A stretch of DNA of 64,000 nucleotides, from NCBI GenBank assembly GCA_947085845.1, contig CAMTXO010000002.1, positions 372,001 to 436,000 on the forward strand, written 5' to 3'. This document shows, one piece after another, positions 17,486 to 26,844 of the stretch (position 1 is the stretch's first letter; every line of letters starts with the position of its first letter). A model generated the notes under the pieces. It saw only the letters and a program-made list of their open reading frames with translations. It was not told where the DNA came from and did not search any database. The DNA is from JACPYF01 sp947085845. Lineage in GTDB: Bacteria; Patescibacteriota; Saccharimonadia; Saccharimonadales; Saccharimonadaceae. Position numbers and translations under genes: made by a program.

Positions 17486-18295
17486 CTACAACTCCTCTGC
17501 AAAGTTTTTTGCACTTCGCCTAAAATACCACACCGCATAAACAGTAATACCTAGCACTATTAACATTGGAAGTATTCTACCAAATTGGGTATGAAAAACT
17601 TCTTTAGTGGTAAGTGTTTCGGGAGTAATCATAACAGAACGAATATCCTGAATAATCTGAGTAAGTGGACTTATGCTGACTATTTTTATAAAGCTAGCTG
17701 GCACAATTGCAAGTGAATAGATGATTGGAGTTGCATAAAATAGTATTTGTAGAACAACGTCCCAAATATGACTGAAATCTCGAAACTTTACATATAAAGC
17801 TGATAACAAGAAAGATATACCAAGACAAAATATGACAAGTTCTATGACATAGAATATAGCTAAAAATATAACTGGCTGGAATGGTACGTTTCCTATAATC
17901 ATAAATACAAATACAACCACCATATTTAGCGAGAATGTTACAAAGGCAGAAAGCACACTACTAATAACGATTGTATGTTTTGGTACACTCACCTTTCGTA
18001 TCATATCTCCCCTGCCAACAATTGCATTCATACCAGCAACCGTAGCTTCAACAAAGAACGTCCAAAGAACAAGCCCCAGTAATAGGTATGATGGATAATG
18101 GGGCACATCATCACCCAGTCTAATGATTTTTGTAAATACTATATACAGTACTCCAAACATCATTAGTGGCTTTAGGAGTGACCATAGATAGCCTAGGAAT
18201 GAGTTTTGATAGCGAAGCTTAAAGTCACTAATAACTAGTTCTCGTATAAGGCTTCGGTTGCTCGGATGCAGAATTGCCTTGATTTTCGCGTACAT
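17486..18295 (-). CDS. wzm: Polysaccharide ABC exporter permease (ABC-2 type)
   Basis: Protein of 269 aa with an amphipathic start ('LIRELVISDFKLRYQNSFLGYLWSLLKPL') typical of Wzm/TagG permeases, then six hydrophobic helices. 'IVGRGDMIRKVSVPKHTIVISS' is the usual cytoplasmic loop of the family, and the C-terminus ends with a charged 'FRRSAKNFAEEL'. It should form a dimer with the Wzt-like ATPase and export lipid-linked polysaccharide. Its start overlaps the stop of the two-domain glycosyltransferase by 1 nt, and its stop is 1 nt from the ATPase start, so the three are an operon. Confidence 0.9.
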   Translation of the reverse strand: MYAKIKAILHPSNRSLIRELVISDFKLRYQNSFLGYLWSLLKPLMMFGVLYIVFTKIIRLGDDVPHYPSYLLLGLVLWTFFVEATVAGMNAIVGRGDMIRKVSVPKHTIVISSVLSAFVTFSLNMVVVFVFMIIGNVPFQPVIFLAIFYVIELVIFCLGISFLLSALYVKFRDFSHIWDVVLQILFYATPIIYSLAIVPASFIKIVSISPLTQIIQDIRSVMITPETLTTKEVFHTQFGRILPMLIVLGITVYAVWYFRRSAKNFAEEL

Positions 18296-20346
18296 TATTT
18301 AGCTACCTCTTTGTAAAATTTTTCAACTCTATTCATTATAACGTCCCATTGGTATTGTTTAACAGTTTTTAGGGCTTCGGCTGATAGTTTTTTACGTAGC
18401 TTTTCATCACTCATCAGCGTTTCGATGGCTTTTTTGAGCCCATCCTCATCATCATGCTCAACCATTAGACAGTTCTTATTATCAAAACAAAAATCTCGAT
18501 TACCGTGTGCGTCTGTACAGATAACTGGGCAGCCGCCAGCCATCGCCTCTAGAATTGGTAGACTAAAGCCTTCGTGACGTGATGTTTGAACAAAAATCGT
18601 CGATTGGTTAAATATTTTATTCACTTCGCTGTCGCTCGGTTTTTTATGGTATTTTATTTTTTTATCTAGCTTTGCCATTTCAGGTTCAATCCCATAGAGC
18701 CACATATCTGGACGTTTTTCGCCAATCGCTTTCCAACTCTTAAACGTGAAGTTAAAATTCTTTTGAAAAAAGGTGCGTCCAAGCGCTAGTAAGACATTTT
18801 TTTCACGTTTTACATTTGGTAACGTTTTGTACGTTTTATCATCATAACCGCATGGAATTGCAGTTGCAGTGAGACCTAAAGCGCGAATTTCTTCTAGGTT
18901 GTACTGTGATGTTGTCATATTGTGGAACTCTTTTCGATAGCAAGACACAACTGAAGCCTGTGAAACCACATCGTCGGGATAAAACCATGTTTCAAACTCC
19001 TGAATGAAATACGAAGCAATGCCTTTATTAACTGACGCGAGCCACACAGGAAAGGCAGTCTCCCACCAAGTCGCAACTTTGATTGCTTCTTCTTTTGATA
19101 AAGCATCAGTTAAGCGATCGTAGTTTTTAAAGGTACGGATCTTGAGATTTTCGGTAAACTCCCACGGTGGATCTTCTGATTTCAACGCCCACACCTCTAT
19201 GTTAAAGCCTCTTTCCGCCAATCGAGTTGCGTGCTCAAACACAATCTTGATACCGCCACTCATACCCAGGGTTTGTAGTACAAAGATTATCTTAATGTTG
19301 CCATTTTCATCGCGAACATTGCGTTTATCAAACCAGTCCCCCCATTTTTCCCAAAAATATTGTATTGATTGTTTTTCTTTTTCAGATATTTTGGCGTTTT
19401 TACCCCTTGTAACGGACTCATGATGGGTCAATGTTGCTGCTGGAAAATAGAGTGTTCTATAGCCTTTTTCCCAACCACGAATACATAGGTCGGCATCTTC
19501 AAAGGCAAATTCAAATTTATCGTCAAAAATTCCTACCTTGTTTATAAATTCACGCTTGATATACATACACGCACCGGTTGTACCAATACAATATTGAGGA
19601 ATGTTTGCTGGACCATAGTTTTCTTCTTGGAAACGATAATAATGATCGAAAAATTCAGGCACATCAGTGTTTCGATGTGATCCCGCGCTTTGAATCCTAC
19701 CATCTGGATATAGTAGTTTTGGCCCAACAATACCCGTATCAACACCAAAATGATAAGCGCCATATTGTAAAGCTTCTAGCCAACCAGGGTGTGCAACAAT
19801 ATCACTGTTGAGCAGTACGACATCTTGTTTTTTATTTGATGCCTCAAAGCCCGAGTTAACAGCCTTGGCAAACCCACCATTTTTTTTACGGAACAATATA
19901 GTTACTTGCTCGTCCTCGAGTTTTTTGAGTTTTTTGCTGTGTGCAGGCTGACAATAATCATCGACAACAATTACTTTTGTATATTCTGGGTCGGTAGTTG
20001 CTTTGATACTTTCTAGACAAGGAACCAGTACGTCCAGATCATTGTAGCTCGGTATGACGATAGTTACTTTTCGTTTGTGTACCTTGTGCCAAGCGTCTAT
20101 CATAGGTTTGTCGACACCGCTAATTAATCCGTTTGGAAATGCTAGGTTGTTTCCTATTCTTCTATTAATAGATATGAGTTCGTGCTTTACTTTTTTAGCA
20201 AAACCAACGGGTCCGTGTTTTCGAATCTGACGAACCATTGCACCGCTAAGTTGGAGTGGATTTTTCTCGTGATACGTAAGATCACCACGTAAAATTTTCT
20301 TTACGCCTTTTTTTGAAACTCTGTATATTATTTTGGCTTTTCTCAT
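18295..20346 (-). CDS. Two-domain glycosyltransferase (GT2 + GT4)
   Basis: Protein of 683 aa. After about 90 residues, a GT2 domain shows 'VTIVIPSYNDLDVLVPCLESI', 'KVIVVDDY' and 'VVLLNSDIVAHPGW' (DxD-like), and ends near 'YFWEKWGDWF' at about 340. The second half starts 'IIFVLQTLGMSGGIKIVFEHA' (the GT4 N-terminal loop) and carries 'LALGRTFFQKNF' and 'SRHEGFSLPILEAMAGGCPV' (the E-x7-E motif). Fusions of this type polymerise repeating polysaccharide units by adding two different sugars. The gene sits immediately upstream of the exporter pair, so it probably builds the chain the ABC transporter exports. Confidence 0.88.
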   Translation of the reverse strand: MRKAKIIYRVSKKGVKKILRGDLTYHEKNPLQLSGAMVRQIRKHGPVGFAKKVKHELISINRRIGNNLAFPNGLISGVDKPMIDAWHKVHKRKVTIVIPSYNDLDVLVPCLESIKATTDPEYTKVIVVDDYCQPAHSKKLKKLEDEQVTILFRKKNGGFAKAVNSGFEASNKKQDVVLLNSDIVAHPGWLEALQYGAYHFGVDTGIVGPKLLYPDGRIQSAGSHRNTDVPEFFDHYYRFQEENYGPANIPQYCIGTTGACMYIKREFINKVGIFDDKFEFAFEDADLCIRGWEKGYRTLYFPAATLTHHESVTRGKNAKISEKEKQSIQYFWEKWGDWFDKRNVRDENGNIKIIFVLQTLGMSGGIKIVFEHATRLAERGFNIEVWALKSEDPPWEFTENLKIRTFKNYDRLTDALSKEEAIKVATWWETAFPVWLASVNKGIASYFIQEFETWFYPDDVVSQASVVSCYRKEFHNMTTSQYNLEEIRALGLTATAIPCGYDDKTYKTLPNVKREKNVLLALGRTFFQKNFNFTFKSWKAIGEKRPDMWLYGIEPEMAKLDKKIKYHKKPSDSEVNKIFNQSTIFVQTSRHEGFSLPILEAMAGGCPVICTDAHGNRDFCFDNKNCLMVEHDDEDGLKKAIETLMSDEKLRKKLSAEALKTVKQYQWDVIMNRVEKFYKEVAK

Positions 20347-20445
20347 AGATTCAACTCAAAATATTATACCATAGCTGCTGGGGTTAGGATTTGATTTAAA
20401 GCAATAAATCTCGTGAACTAACATGTATACTGATAGTAGTTATTT

Positions 20446-21543
20446 ATGAAAAAAATCGTTATTGACGCACGTATAATCAATAGCTCAACTGGTCGTTATG
20501 TTGAGCGCTTACTAACATATTTACAAAAAATCGATCACGAAAATCAATATATAGTACTTGTGCCTGAAAAAGATTTAGATTACTGGAAACCAACGAATAA
20601 AAATTTTACACTTTCTGCTTGTCATTATAAAAACTATTCTTTTGGAGAGCAGGTTGGTTTTGCATTGCAGCTTTACAAATTGAAAGCAGATTTAGTACAT
20701 TTTTGTATGCCACAACAACCCCTACTGTACCTAAAACCACATATAACAAATATACATGATTTAACGCTACTAAAAACCTATAATACTGATAAAAATTGGC
20801 TAATATATCACATTAAACAAATTGTTGGTCGTGGTGTGTTTTGGGTTGTTGGACGAACATCAAAAAGAATTATAGCTATATCGAAAAATACAAAACGTGA
20901 GTACATAAAATTCACAGGTATCAGTAAAGATAAAGTTGCCGTTACTTATTTGGCTGCTGGTACTAATACAGCACATCCTGTAAAAATCAACGTGCCTTAC
21001 AAGGATTTTATTATGTATGTTGGGCAACAGAGTGATTATAAAAATATCAAACGTTTGGTATTAGCCCATCAAGAGCTTGTTAAAAAACGACCAGAGCTAG
21101 GTTTGATACTGGTTGGCGGAATAAATGAGATGGCAAAGATTAATAAAGCCTGGGTAGAAAAAAACAACTACAAGAATGTCTATTTTGCGGGTTTTGTACC
21201 AGATAATCAATTAGCTTGGCTATTTACACATACTAGGGTGTATGTATTTCCTAGTCTCATGGAGGGCTTTGGGCTACCTGGCCTCGAGGCTATGGTACAG
21301 GGGGCACCTGTGGTTAGTTCGAATACGACTTGCCTACCTGAGATATACGGAGATGCAGCTCATTATTTTGATCCGAAAGATATCAACGATATGACAGAGA
21401 AAATTGCCGATGTACTGAATGATGAAAGTTTACGTACAAAATTAATTAAAAATGGCTACAACCAAATTAAGAAATATTCCTGGGCTAAAACAGCCGAACA
21501 AACTTTGGCTATATACCAACAAGCACTAAGGCAAAGTAAATAA
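20446..21543 (+). CDS. Family 4 glycosyltransferase
   Basis: Protein of 365 aa with a GT-B fold. 'HPVKINVPYKDFIMYVGQQSDYKN' links the two lobes, 'LILVGGINEMAK' and 'VYFAGFVPDNQLAWLFTHTRVYVFPSLMEGFGLPGLEAM' form the donor lobe with the retaining E-x7-E motif, and 'PVVSSNTTCLPEIYGDAAHYFDP' follows. Enzymes of this group commonly transfer mannose, rhamnose or glucose to lipid-linked glycan. It is transcribed divergently from the exporter operon, with a TATACT -10 at 20426-20431. It ends overlapping the convergent 21526-23061 gene by 18 nt. Confidence 0.88.
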   Translation: MKKIVIDARIINSSTGRYVERLLTYLQKIDHENQYIVLVPEKDLDYWKPTNKNFTLSACHYKNYSFGEQVGFALQLYKLKADLVHFCMPQQPLLYLKPHITNIHDLTLLKTYNTDKNWLIYHIKQIVGRGVFWVVGRTSKRIIAISKNTKREYIKFTGISKDKVAVTYLAAGTNTAHPVKINVPYKDFIMYVGQQSDYKNIKRLVLAHQELVKKRPELGLILVGGINEMAKINKAWVEKNNYKNVYFAGFVPDNQLAWLFTHTRVYVFPSLMEGFGLPGLEAMVQGAPVVSSNTTCLPEIYGDAAHYFDPKDINDMTEKIADVLNDESLRTKLIKNGYNQIKKYSWAKTAEQTLAIYQQALRQSK

Positions 21544-23061
21544 TCGTAAAACTTTATTGGCAGACTTGTTAATGTCTGTAATTGTTTGTCTGTTTTCTGG
21601 CCAGTACCAGCGAGAGTTACTATAAAGTATATAGTTTGCTAAACCTCCACCCTGCGTCAATAAAAGTGCGGCTATAGCTAAAAAAGTCAGCTGATAGCGC
21701 ATACGTGTCAGGATATGCCTAAAAGCCAGACCAACAACAGCAAATATAGGTACTAGAAGCGGGATAAAGTATCTGCCTTGTGCAGCAGTGCCTGCGCCAA
21801 TATTTAAATAGTCACTGTAGTTTCGTAGCCACAGGCTGGTGGCGTATATAGCCAGTGTCAGCAGCACTAGATAGCGAAATTTACGGTTTGGTAGTTTTTT
21901 CCAGGTAACGGACAGTGCAATTAATGATACTACTAGGACTACCCAGCTACCCCATTTCAGTACTGGCGCGCCGGAAGACGCCTGCATACTGCCAGGACCG
22001 CTTGGTAGGTACCTTATCTCTAACTCTCTAGCCTCTTTGTATACAAATGCAGCAGTTACTGTGAAATCGCCAAATATATGCGGCGCCCAATAGGTTGTTG
22101 TATATATTAGGGGATTGTTTCGAACGACGTTTGTATTGTCGTTGTTTTGTTTCCAAGTGGTATCGCGTCGCCATACTGTGTATTGATAGCAGTTTTCACG
22201 ACTATGTATGCGGTCACATTTTGGTTCTATCGTTTGGTATTGGATGATATTGGTGCCGTAGCGTTCAGTAAATAGCCCTAATCCTAGCAGTAAAAATAGA
22301 GCGCTACATACCATAACAACCCTGGGTGTTTTTTTGATCTGTCCTAGTAACCTGCTGGCTAGTTTGGCCCTATGCCTGCGCCACAAAACAATACCTACAA
22401 ATAAAACATTGGCAAATGCTATCGGTAAAATGGTGAATTTTACCAAACATGCCAGGCTGGAAACTGCTAGCAGCAATGTCAGCCAGACAACTTGCTTGTT
22501 TTTGTTTTCGATTGCTCGAATTGCTAGATAAAATATAGTGGCGATTAATAAAAACGCCAGCGAGTCATAGTTTAATTGGCTCATCGCAAATGGAACTAGT
22601 GGTATTAGTGTGAAGAATCCAATTGCTAGGTGTGAAAGGCTCTTCGACAATCCGGCTCGCAGTAAAAATGCACGAAAAACAAACAAACCAGCAACTACAA
22701 AGCCTATGCAGACTAGGCGCATTGCAATAATAGTAGTCTGTAGATCTAGGCCCAGGAACTGTGTGAGCCTATACGGAAAACTCATCAAATAATGGAACAT
22801 GTAAGATCCGTAACGAGTTATATCGCCATGAAAGGAGGCTTCGGGTGGTTGCAAATGAATAAACGGCAGCAGCTGGCGTGAATAGATATCGATAATACCT
22901 AGGTGATATTCCTCATCAAATAGCATTGGATAAATAGCGGATAGCGCTATCCAGATGGTTTGAAATAGGAAAAAAACAATGATACCTGCAAAAAACCAAT
23001 TACTACCCAATATCTTTGCTAGTATTGTAGTTTTTTGCTGGGGTAATTTTTTCGCAGCCAT
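21526..23061 (-). CDS. Polytopic membrane protein, GT39/DUF2142-like
   Basis: Protein of 511 aa with about 10-11 hydrophobic helices. After the first helix, a loop carries 'PMLFDEEYHLGIIDIY', an acidic D-E motif in the position of the catalytic aspartate of GT-C protein mannosyl- and arabinosyltransferases. 'FAMSQLNYDSLAFLL' and a late outer loop 'QGRYFIPLLVPIFA' also occur in DUF2142/PMT-like proteins. It probably transfers a sugar from a polyprenyl phosphate to glycan or protein outside the membrane. Its stop is on the far side of the GT4 gene end, and its start is 2 nt from the khpB stop, so it may be read from the khpB-yidC transcript. Confidence 0.58.
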   Translation of the reverse strand: MAAKKLPQQKTTILAKILGSNWFFAGIIVFFLFQTIWIALSAIYPMLFDEEYHLGIIDIYSRQLLPFIHLQPPEASFHGDITRYGSYMFHYLMSFPYRLTQFLGLDLQTTIIAMRLVCIGFVVAGLFVFRAFLLRAGLSKSLSHLAIGFFTLIPLVPFAMSQLNYDSLAFLLIATIFYLAIRAIENKNKQVVWLTLLLAVSSLACLVKFTILPIAFANVLFVGIVLWRRHRAKLASRLLGQIKKTPRVVMVCSALFLLLGLGLFTERYGTNIIQYQTIEPKCDRIHSRENCYQYTVWRRDTTWKQNNDNTNVVRNNPLIYTTTYWAPHIFGDFTVTAAFVYKEARELEIRYLPSGPGSMQASSGAPVLKWGSWVVLVVSLIALSVTWKKLPNRKFRYLVLLTLAIYATSLWLRNYSDYLNIGAGTAAQGRYFIPLLVPIFAVVGLAFRHILTRMRYQLTFLAIAALLLTQGGGLANYILYSNSRWYWPENRQTITDINKSANKVLRLFTLP

Positions 23062-23063
23062 AA

Positions 23064-23522
23064 TTATTTCTTGCTAATGACGATATGTCGCTCGCGACCT
23101 TCGCCTTCGGAATGGGTGGTCAGTTCTGGATATTCGCCGACAGCTTGGTGTACAACTCGCCTATCGGCTGCGTTCATAGGCTCTAGACTACGAGCTTCGC
23201 CTGTTTTTTGGATATTTTCTAATGTTTCTTTTATTTTACTCACTAGCCGATCCGCACGCTGTGCTTTGTAGTCTGCAATATCGATATTTATACGATGAAG
23301 TGATGCGTCGTGATTTCTAAGGGTTGTTGAAACTAGAAATTGTAAGCTACGAAGCGTATCACCATTGTGCCCAATTAAAAATCCATTTAAATGAGTACTG
23401 GGAACTTTTAACTCGATGACGTCTTCGTCTGCGGATGCTTTGACATCAATATTTAGGCCGAAAAAGGAAAGGGTGTCTTCAAGATACTTCTTGGCGTATA
23501 TAATCGATTCTTCCCTGTCCAT
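23064..23522 (-). CDS. khpB: RNA-binding protein KhpB/Jag (KH + R3H)
   Basis: Protein of 152 aa. The middle carries a KH domain with the loop 'FLIGHNGDTLRSLQFLV', and the C-terminus an R3H domain with 'DRRVVHQAVGEYPELTTHSEGEGRERHI'. The long N-terminal Jag domain of Firmicutes homologues is reduced to a short helix. KhpB binds RNA and takes part in cell elongation and division control in Gram-positive bacteria. Its place directly after yidC (3-nt gap) in the rpmH-rnpA-yidC-khpB string is the classical origin-proximal order. Confidence 0.92.
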   Translation of the reverse strand: MDREESIIYAKKYLEDTLSFFGLNIDVKASADEDVIELKVPSTHLNGFLIGHNGDTLRSLQFLVSTTLRNHDASLHRINIDIADYKAQRADRLVSKIKETLENIQKTGEARSLEPMNAADRRVVHQAVGEYPELTTHSEGEGRERHIVISKK

Positions 23523-23525
23523 GTC

Positions 23526-24440
23526 TCACCTCTTCTTTCTTTTCTTTTTCTTTGATGAGCTAGGGACAGATTTTTTTGTAACTATTTTTGCTTCTTTGAT
23601 TTTCTTTACATTTTTTTGGTCGGCTAATTGTAGTAGTTCCTCGCTGTCTTGGCGCAATACAAAATACTGCTGGATAACTGCAACAATACTAGACGCTGCA
23701 TAATACAACACAACTCCACCAGGTAGATAAAGTGCAAATACAAGTAGTAAAATGGGCATAAATGTCATCATCTTGCTACTCATAGCCGCAGTTATTTCAG
23801 ATTGGTCTGCTTCTTTACCACTAGAAGCTTCTTTTAGTATGTCTCTGAGCTTCTTTTGTGAAGTAGTATCTGGGATGAGCTGCTTTGTTTGTATGTATTG
23901 AAAAAGAGCCGCAATAACTGCTAATAAAATTAAGGGGAAATGTGGACCACCATTACCTAGCGCTGTTTGAGTGAGGTTAAATATACCAAATAATGTATCG
24001 TTAAAGTGATGGTTGCCATTATAGATATCACTTACTATTGGTAGATTTTTAGTAAAATCATACAAATGTCTTTCGATTTGATCAGTGTGAAGTGTAATAA
24101 CATTTATTACTTGGTAAATTCCAATAAATATAGGTAGTTGGATAATAAGAACACCAATTGAGCTAAATGGCTTTATACCTTTTTCGCGGTACAACTCCAT
24201 CATGAGTTGTGCTTCTAGTTGTTTATTACCTTTTGTGCGAGCTTTTATTTTTTTCAGCTCGGGCTGCACCTTGCGCATTAGTTTTGTTTGGTGAAGCTGC
24301 TTCTTAATCAACGGCCACAAAACAAGCCTAACTAAAATAGTGAATATGATGATGCTTATACCAAAATCACCCACCACTGCATATATAAGTAGAAGTGAGT
24401 TAAAAATTGGCTGCACTACTAAAGTATCGAAAATATTCAT
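23526..24440 (-). CDS. yidC: Membrane protein insertase YidC/Oxa1
   Basis: Protein of 304 aa. It shows the five core helices of the YidC/Oxa1 family: 'FGISIIIFTILVRLVLWPL' with the conserved arginine in the first core helix, 'KPFSSIGVLIIQLPIFIGIYQVI', and later 'MTFMPILLLVFALYLPGGVVLYYAASS'. A basic C-tail (KKKKRKKR) is suited to ribosome contact. It has no large periplasmic domain, as expected for a monoderm. It inserts membrane proteins with or without Sec; the polytopic T4SS and GT-C proteins here would be clients. It lies 39 nt downstream of rnpA. Confidence 0.93.
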   Translation of the reverse strand: MNIFDTLVVQPIFNSLLLIYAVVGDFGISIIIFTILVRLVLWPLIKKQLHQTKLMRKVQPELKKIKARTKGNKQLEAQLMMELYREKGIKPFSSIGVLIIQLPIFIGIYQVINVITLHTDQIERHLYDFTKNLPIVSDIYNGNHHFNDTLFGIFNLTQTALGNGGPHFPLILLAVIAALFQYIQTKQLIPDTTSQKKLRDILKEASSGKEADQSEITAAMSSKMMTFMPILLLVFALYLPGGVVLYYAASSIVAVIQQYFVLRQDSEELLQLADQKNVKKIKEAKIVTKKSVPSSSKKKKRKKR

Positions 24441-24479
24441 TCTTATTGAGTCTCCCTGAGTTTACGTCTGTAGTTTATT

Positions 24480-24827
24480 TTAACTGATTAGCTTTTCTTT
24501 TACTAGCAGTTCACGGAGTTGTTTTGCAAGGATATCTTTTTCTATTTCAATTACTTCTGGTGTGAAAACGGTTATGACAAAATCGTGTGTTGTTTTTATT
24601 TGAGGTAATTCGTGGCGAACCATTTCATAAAGCCTTCGACGAACACGGTTACGTTTTACTGCGGATTTGTGTACTTTTTTACTAACCACTATCGCAAAGC
24701 GTGAGTGTGTTCTTTTTGAGTTCTCTATATAGTGTAGGCCCAGGTCTTTAGTTCGAACCTTTGAGCCGTGATTGTACACATATCGCAAACTACCATGACC
24801 GTGAAAACGATTTCGGTGAGATAACAT
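24480..24827 (-). CDS. rnpA: Ribonuclease P protein component
   Basis: Protein of 115 aa, normal length. 'HSRFAIVVSKKVHKSAVKRNRVRRRLYEMVR' contains the RNR motif that contacts the RNase P RNA near the tRNA 5' leader, and the basic N-terminus ('MLSHRNRFHGHGSLRYVYNHG') is the usual substrate-side start. It assists 5' maturation of tRNAs, such as the two in this window. It is 16 nt downstream of rpmH and 39 nt upstream of yidC, the standard operon order. Confidence 0.94.
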   Translation of the reverse strand: MLSHRNRFHGHGSLRYVYNHGSKVRTKDLGLHYIENSKRTHSRFAIVVSKKVHKSAVKRNRVRRRLYEMVRHELPQIKTTHDFVITVFTPEVIEIEKDILAKQLRELLVKEKLIS

Positions 24828-24843
24828 ATTAAATAGTATAGCT

Positions 24844-24981
24844 CTATACGCTAAGTTTGGCGCGTTTTTTGAGTCGACGTGCTTTTAACACGAAACGTCC
24901 AGCTTTTGAGGCCATACGTGCTCGAAAACCATGCTTTCGTGCACGGCGTCGAGTTTTTGGTTGATGAGTTCGCTTTGGCAT
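24844..24981 (-). CDS. rpmH: 50S ribosomal protein L34
   Basis: A 45-codon gene read from the ATG at 24981 to a TAG at 24844-24846. It starts MPKRTHQPKTRRRARKHGFR and continues ARMASKAGRFVLKARRLKKR, matching L34 along its whole length, including the 'HGFRARM' core. The C-terminus 'AKLSV' is the usual short end. It heads the leftward rpmH-rnpA-yidC-khpB run, divergent from dnaA across the origin spacer. Confidence 0.96.
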   Translation of the reverse strand: MPKRTHQPKTRRRARKHGFRARMASKAGRFVLKARRLKKRAKLSV

Positions 24982-25064
24982 ATTCAAACAACTGTATCAT
25001 ATATCTGATGAAAAATAAATATTTTGCTTGATTTATTACCAATTTTGTTTGCTGTTATTTATTC

Positions 25065-25180
25065 TTTTACACATTTACTTGTGTGGTTTCCACAGTTTTA
25101 TAAGTGTTGTTTGGTGTATGTGCAAAACTCGACCTCAATTAAAGACTTTGGTGATTGAAAGTTCTTTTGGTTGTGGAAAA
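25065..25180. other. DnaA-box cluster upstream of dnaA (origin, left part)
   Basis: The 270-nt A+T-rich spacer between rpmH and dnaA holds DnaA-box matches to TTWTNCACA: TTTTACACA at 25065-25073 (plus, perfect), GTTTCCACA at 25086-25094 (one mismatch) and TTTTCCACA on the minus strand at 25172-25180 (perfect). These may serve origin firing, dnaA autoregulation, or both. The spacer must also carry the promoters for rpmH and dnaA. Confidence 0.65.
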
Positions 25181-25251
25181 CCCTAGTTTTGGTTTATAGT
25201 TATGGGTAGTTATTACAAAAAAATGCAATGGTGGTGGTAAGTAGGAGGACA

Positions 25252-26604
25252 GTGAACCAAGTTTTATGGCAAACAGTGCTAGGTGAAATTGAAATTTCAG
25301 TTTCAAAAGCAGCATACGCTGCATGGTTTAAAGAAACCGAACTAAGCGATGACTCAACTGATACGGATATTATTATTGGTGTAAAAAATATTTTCACAAA
25401 GCAACAGCTTGAGTCTAAGTTCGATCCCCAAATTCGCCAGATACTTGCGAAAAATAAAATAAACCCCAAATCTATCACTTACAGAATAAACTCTGATAAA
25501 AAACCACTGCGTAGTCAAGATCAATCGTTTATAGACCAAAGTAGTTCGAAACTAAAAATAGATTCATACAGCAATATAGAAGAGAATATTTTCAATCCTA
25601 AATACACCTTAGAGTCTTTTGTCGTTGGTGGTAACAATGACCTGGCATATACAGTCGCCCAAGCAATAGTTGAAAAACCGGGTGAGCGATATAATCCGAT
25701 GTTTGTATATGGAAATGTCGGACTAGGTAAAACCCACCTTATTCAGGCAATTGGTAGTGAGATTAGTAAAAAAAGACCCGAACTTAATGTTCACTACACT
25801 ACTACCGAAGCATTTATTGGAAAGTTTATGTCATACCTGCGTAGTAAGAATAAACGGGATAATTTTTCAGATCGTTATAAAAATATCGACGTGTTGATAA
25901 TGGATGATATTCAATTTATTGCAGGAAAAGAAACTACAGAAGAAGCATTTTTTCATATATTTAATTATTTACACCAAAATAATAAACAAATACTCATTAG
26001 CTCAGACAAACCCCCAAAACGTATATCGAGTCTAACTGATCGTTTACGTAGTCGTTTAGAGTGGGGTATGGCGATTGATATTCATATGCCTGATTTTGAA
26101 ACTAGATGCGCCATTTTACAAAGTAAAGCATCACAATCTGGTTTTAGTTTAGAACAGGACACTATTGAGTTTATTGCTAGTAATATAAAATCGAATGTTC
26201 GTGAACTTGAAGGTGCTTTAAATCAATTATTGGCATTTTGTGAAATGAGGGGAATAAGTCCAGATAAACAAATTGCTGAAGGTATTTTAGGGAATGTTTC
26301 CAGGGCTCGTCCAAAGCATCTCACACCAAAACAAATAATTAGTAAGGTTTCTCATCATTTTAACGTTGATGTGAGTGATATTATTAGCCCAAAAAGAGAC
26401 CGGCACATTATGATACCGCGGCAAATCGCTATGTATTTAATGAGAAGTGAACTACATACTAGTTTTCCTAGTATCGCACGTGAATTAGGGAGAAAAGATC
26501 ACACTACTGCTATACATTCTGTTGAGAAAATAACAAAAGCTGTAAAACTTGATTATTCCATTCGTGAAAATGTAGCTGAAATTAGGGAGAAATTATATGT
26601 GTAA
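25252..26604 (+). CDS. dnaA: Chromosomal replication initiator DnaA
   Basis: Protein of 450 aa. N-terminal domain I ('VLWQTVLGEIEISVSKAAYAAWF') is followed by a short linker, then an AAA+ domain with Walker A 'VYGNVGLGKTHLIQAIG', Walker B 'VLIMDDIQFIAG' and sensor I 'ILISSDKPP'. A C-terminal helix-turn-helix follows with 'SFPSIARELGRKDHTTAIHSVEKI', the DnaA-box recognition motif. The frame is open from an ATG at 25228, but AGGAGG at 25243-25248 lies inside that extension and just before GTG 25252, where family alignments usually begin. I prefer the GTG, although the 3-nt spacing is short. Confidence 0.95.
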   Translation: MNQVLWQTVLGEIEISVSKAAYAAWFKETELSDDSTDTDIIIGVKNIFTKQQLESKFDPQIRQILAKNKINPKSITYRINSDKKPLRSQDQSFIDQSSSKLKIDSYSNIEENIFNPKYTLESFVVGGNNDLAYTVAQAIVEKPGERYNPMFVYGNVGLGKTHLIQAIGSEISKKRPELNVHYTTTEAFIGKFMSYLRSKNKRDNFSDRYKNIDVLIMDDIQFIAGKETTEEAFFHIFNYLHQNNKQILISSDKPPKRISSLTDRLRSRLEWGMAIDIHMPDFETRCAILQSKASQSGFSLEQDTIEFIASNIKSNVRELEGALNQLLAFCEMRGISPDKQIAEGILGNVSRARPKHLTPKQIISKVSHHFNVDVSDIISPKRDRHIMIPRQIAMYLMRSELHTSFPSIARELGRKDHTTAIHSVEKITKAVKLDYSIRENVAEIREKLYV

Positions 26605-26844
26605 TGTTTGTGTAAAAAGTAAGGAAAAGACTGTTATAAATCTTAGTAAAACTACTAGTTTTTACGACCAAAAACTTAGCATGTTAGGTAGGATTGTTTT
26701 TATACACAAAGAATTACTACAAAAAAATACAGTTTCTACACAGCTTAATTTTCATTTTTTATATCAGTTAATTACTTGTTTTACACACAATCCACAGCAA
26801 CTACCATCACTACTAATTTTAAATAAATAATAAGGAACAAATAT
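26605..26844. other. oriC: Probable oriC: A+T-rich spacer with DnaA boxes between dnaA and dnaN
   Basis: This 240-nt spacer holds three perfect matches to TTWTNCACA: minus strand at 26609-26617, TTATACACA at 26700-26708 and TTTTACACA at 26779-26787. It also holds TTCTACACA at 26734-26742 (one mismatch) and CAATCCACA at 26788-26796 (two mismatches). A+T-rich runs at 26712-26729 and 26750-26775 could unwind. A 77-codon frame crosses the region but resembles no protein. Together with the cluster before dnaA this gives a two-part origin like that of Bacillus subtilis. GC-skew inversion here would confirm it. Confidence 0.72.

Noticed and set aside
24981..25020. CTGATGA near the rpmH start as a second hammerhead core
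   Set aside because: No matching stem II followed by GAAA and no pairing stems I or III around it.
26597..26830. 77-codon frame between dnaA and dnaN
   Set aside because: No recognisable protein features; it overlaps the dnaA stop and the DnaA-box cluster. The origin explains the sequence better.
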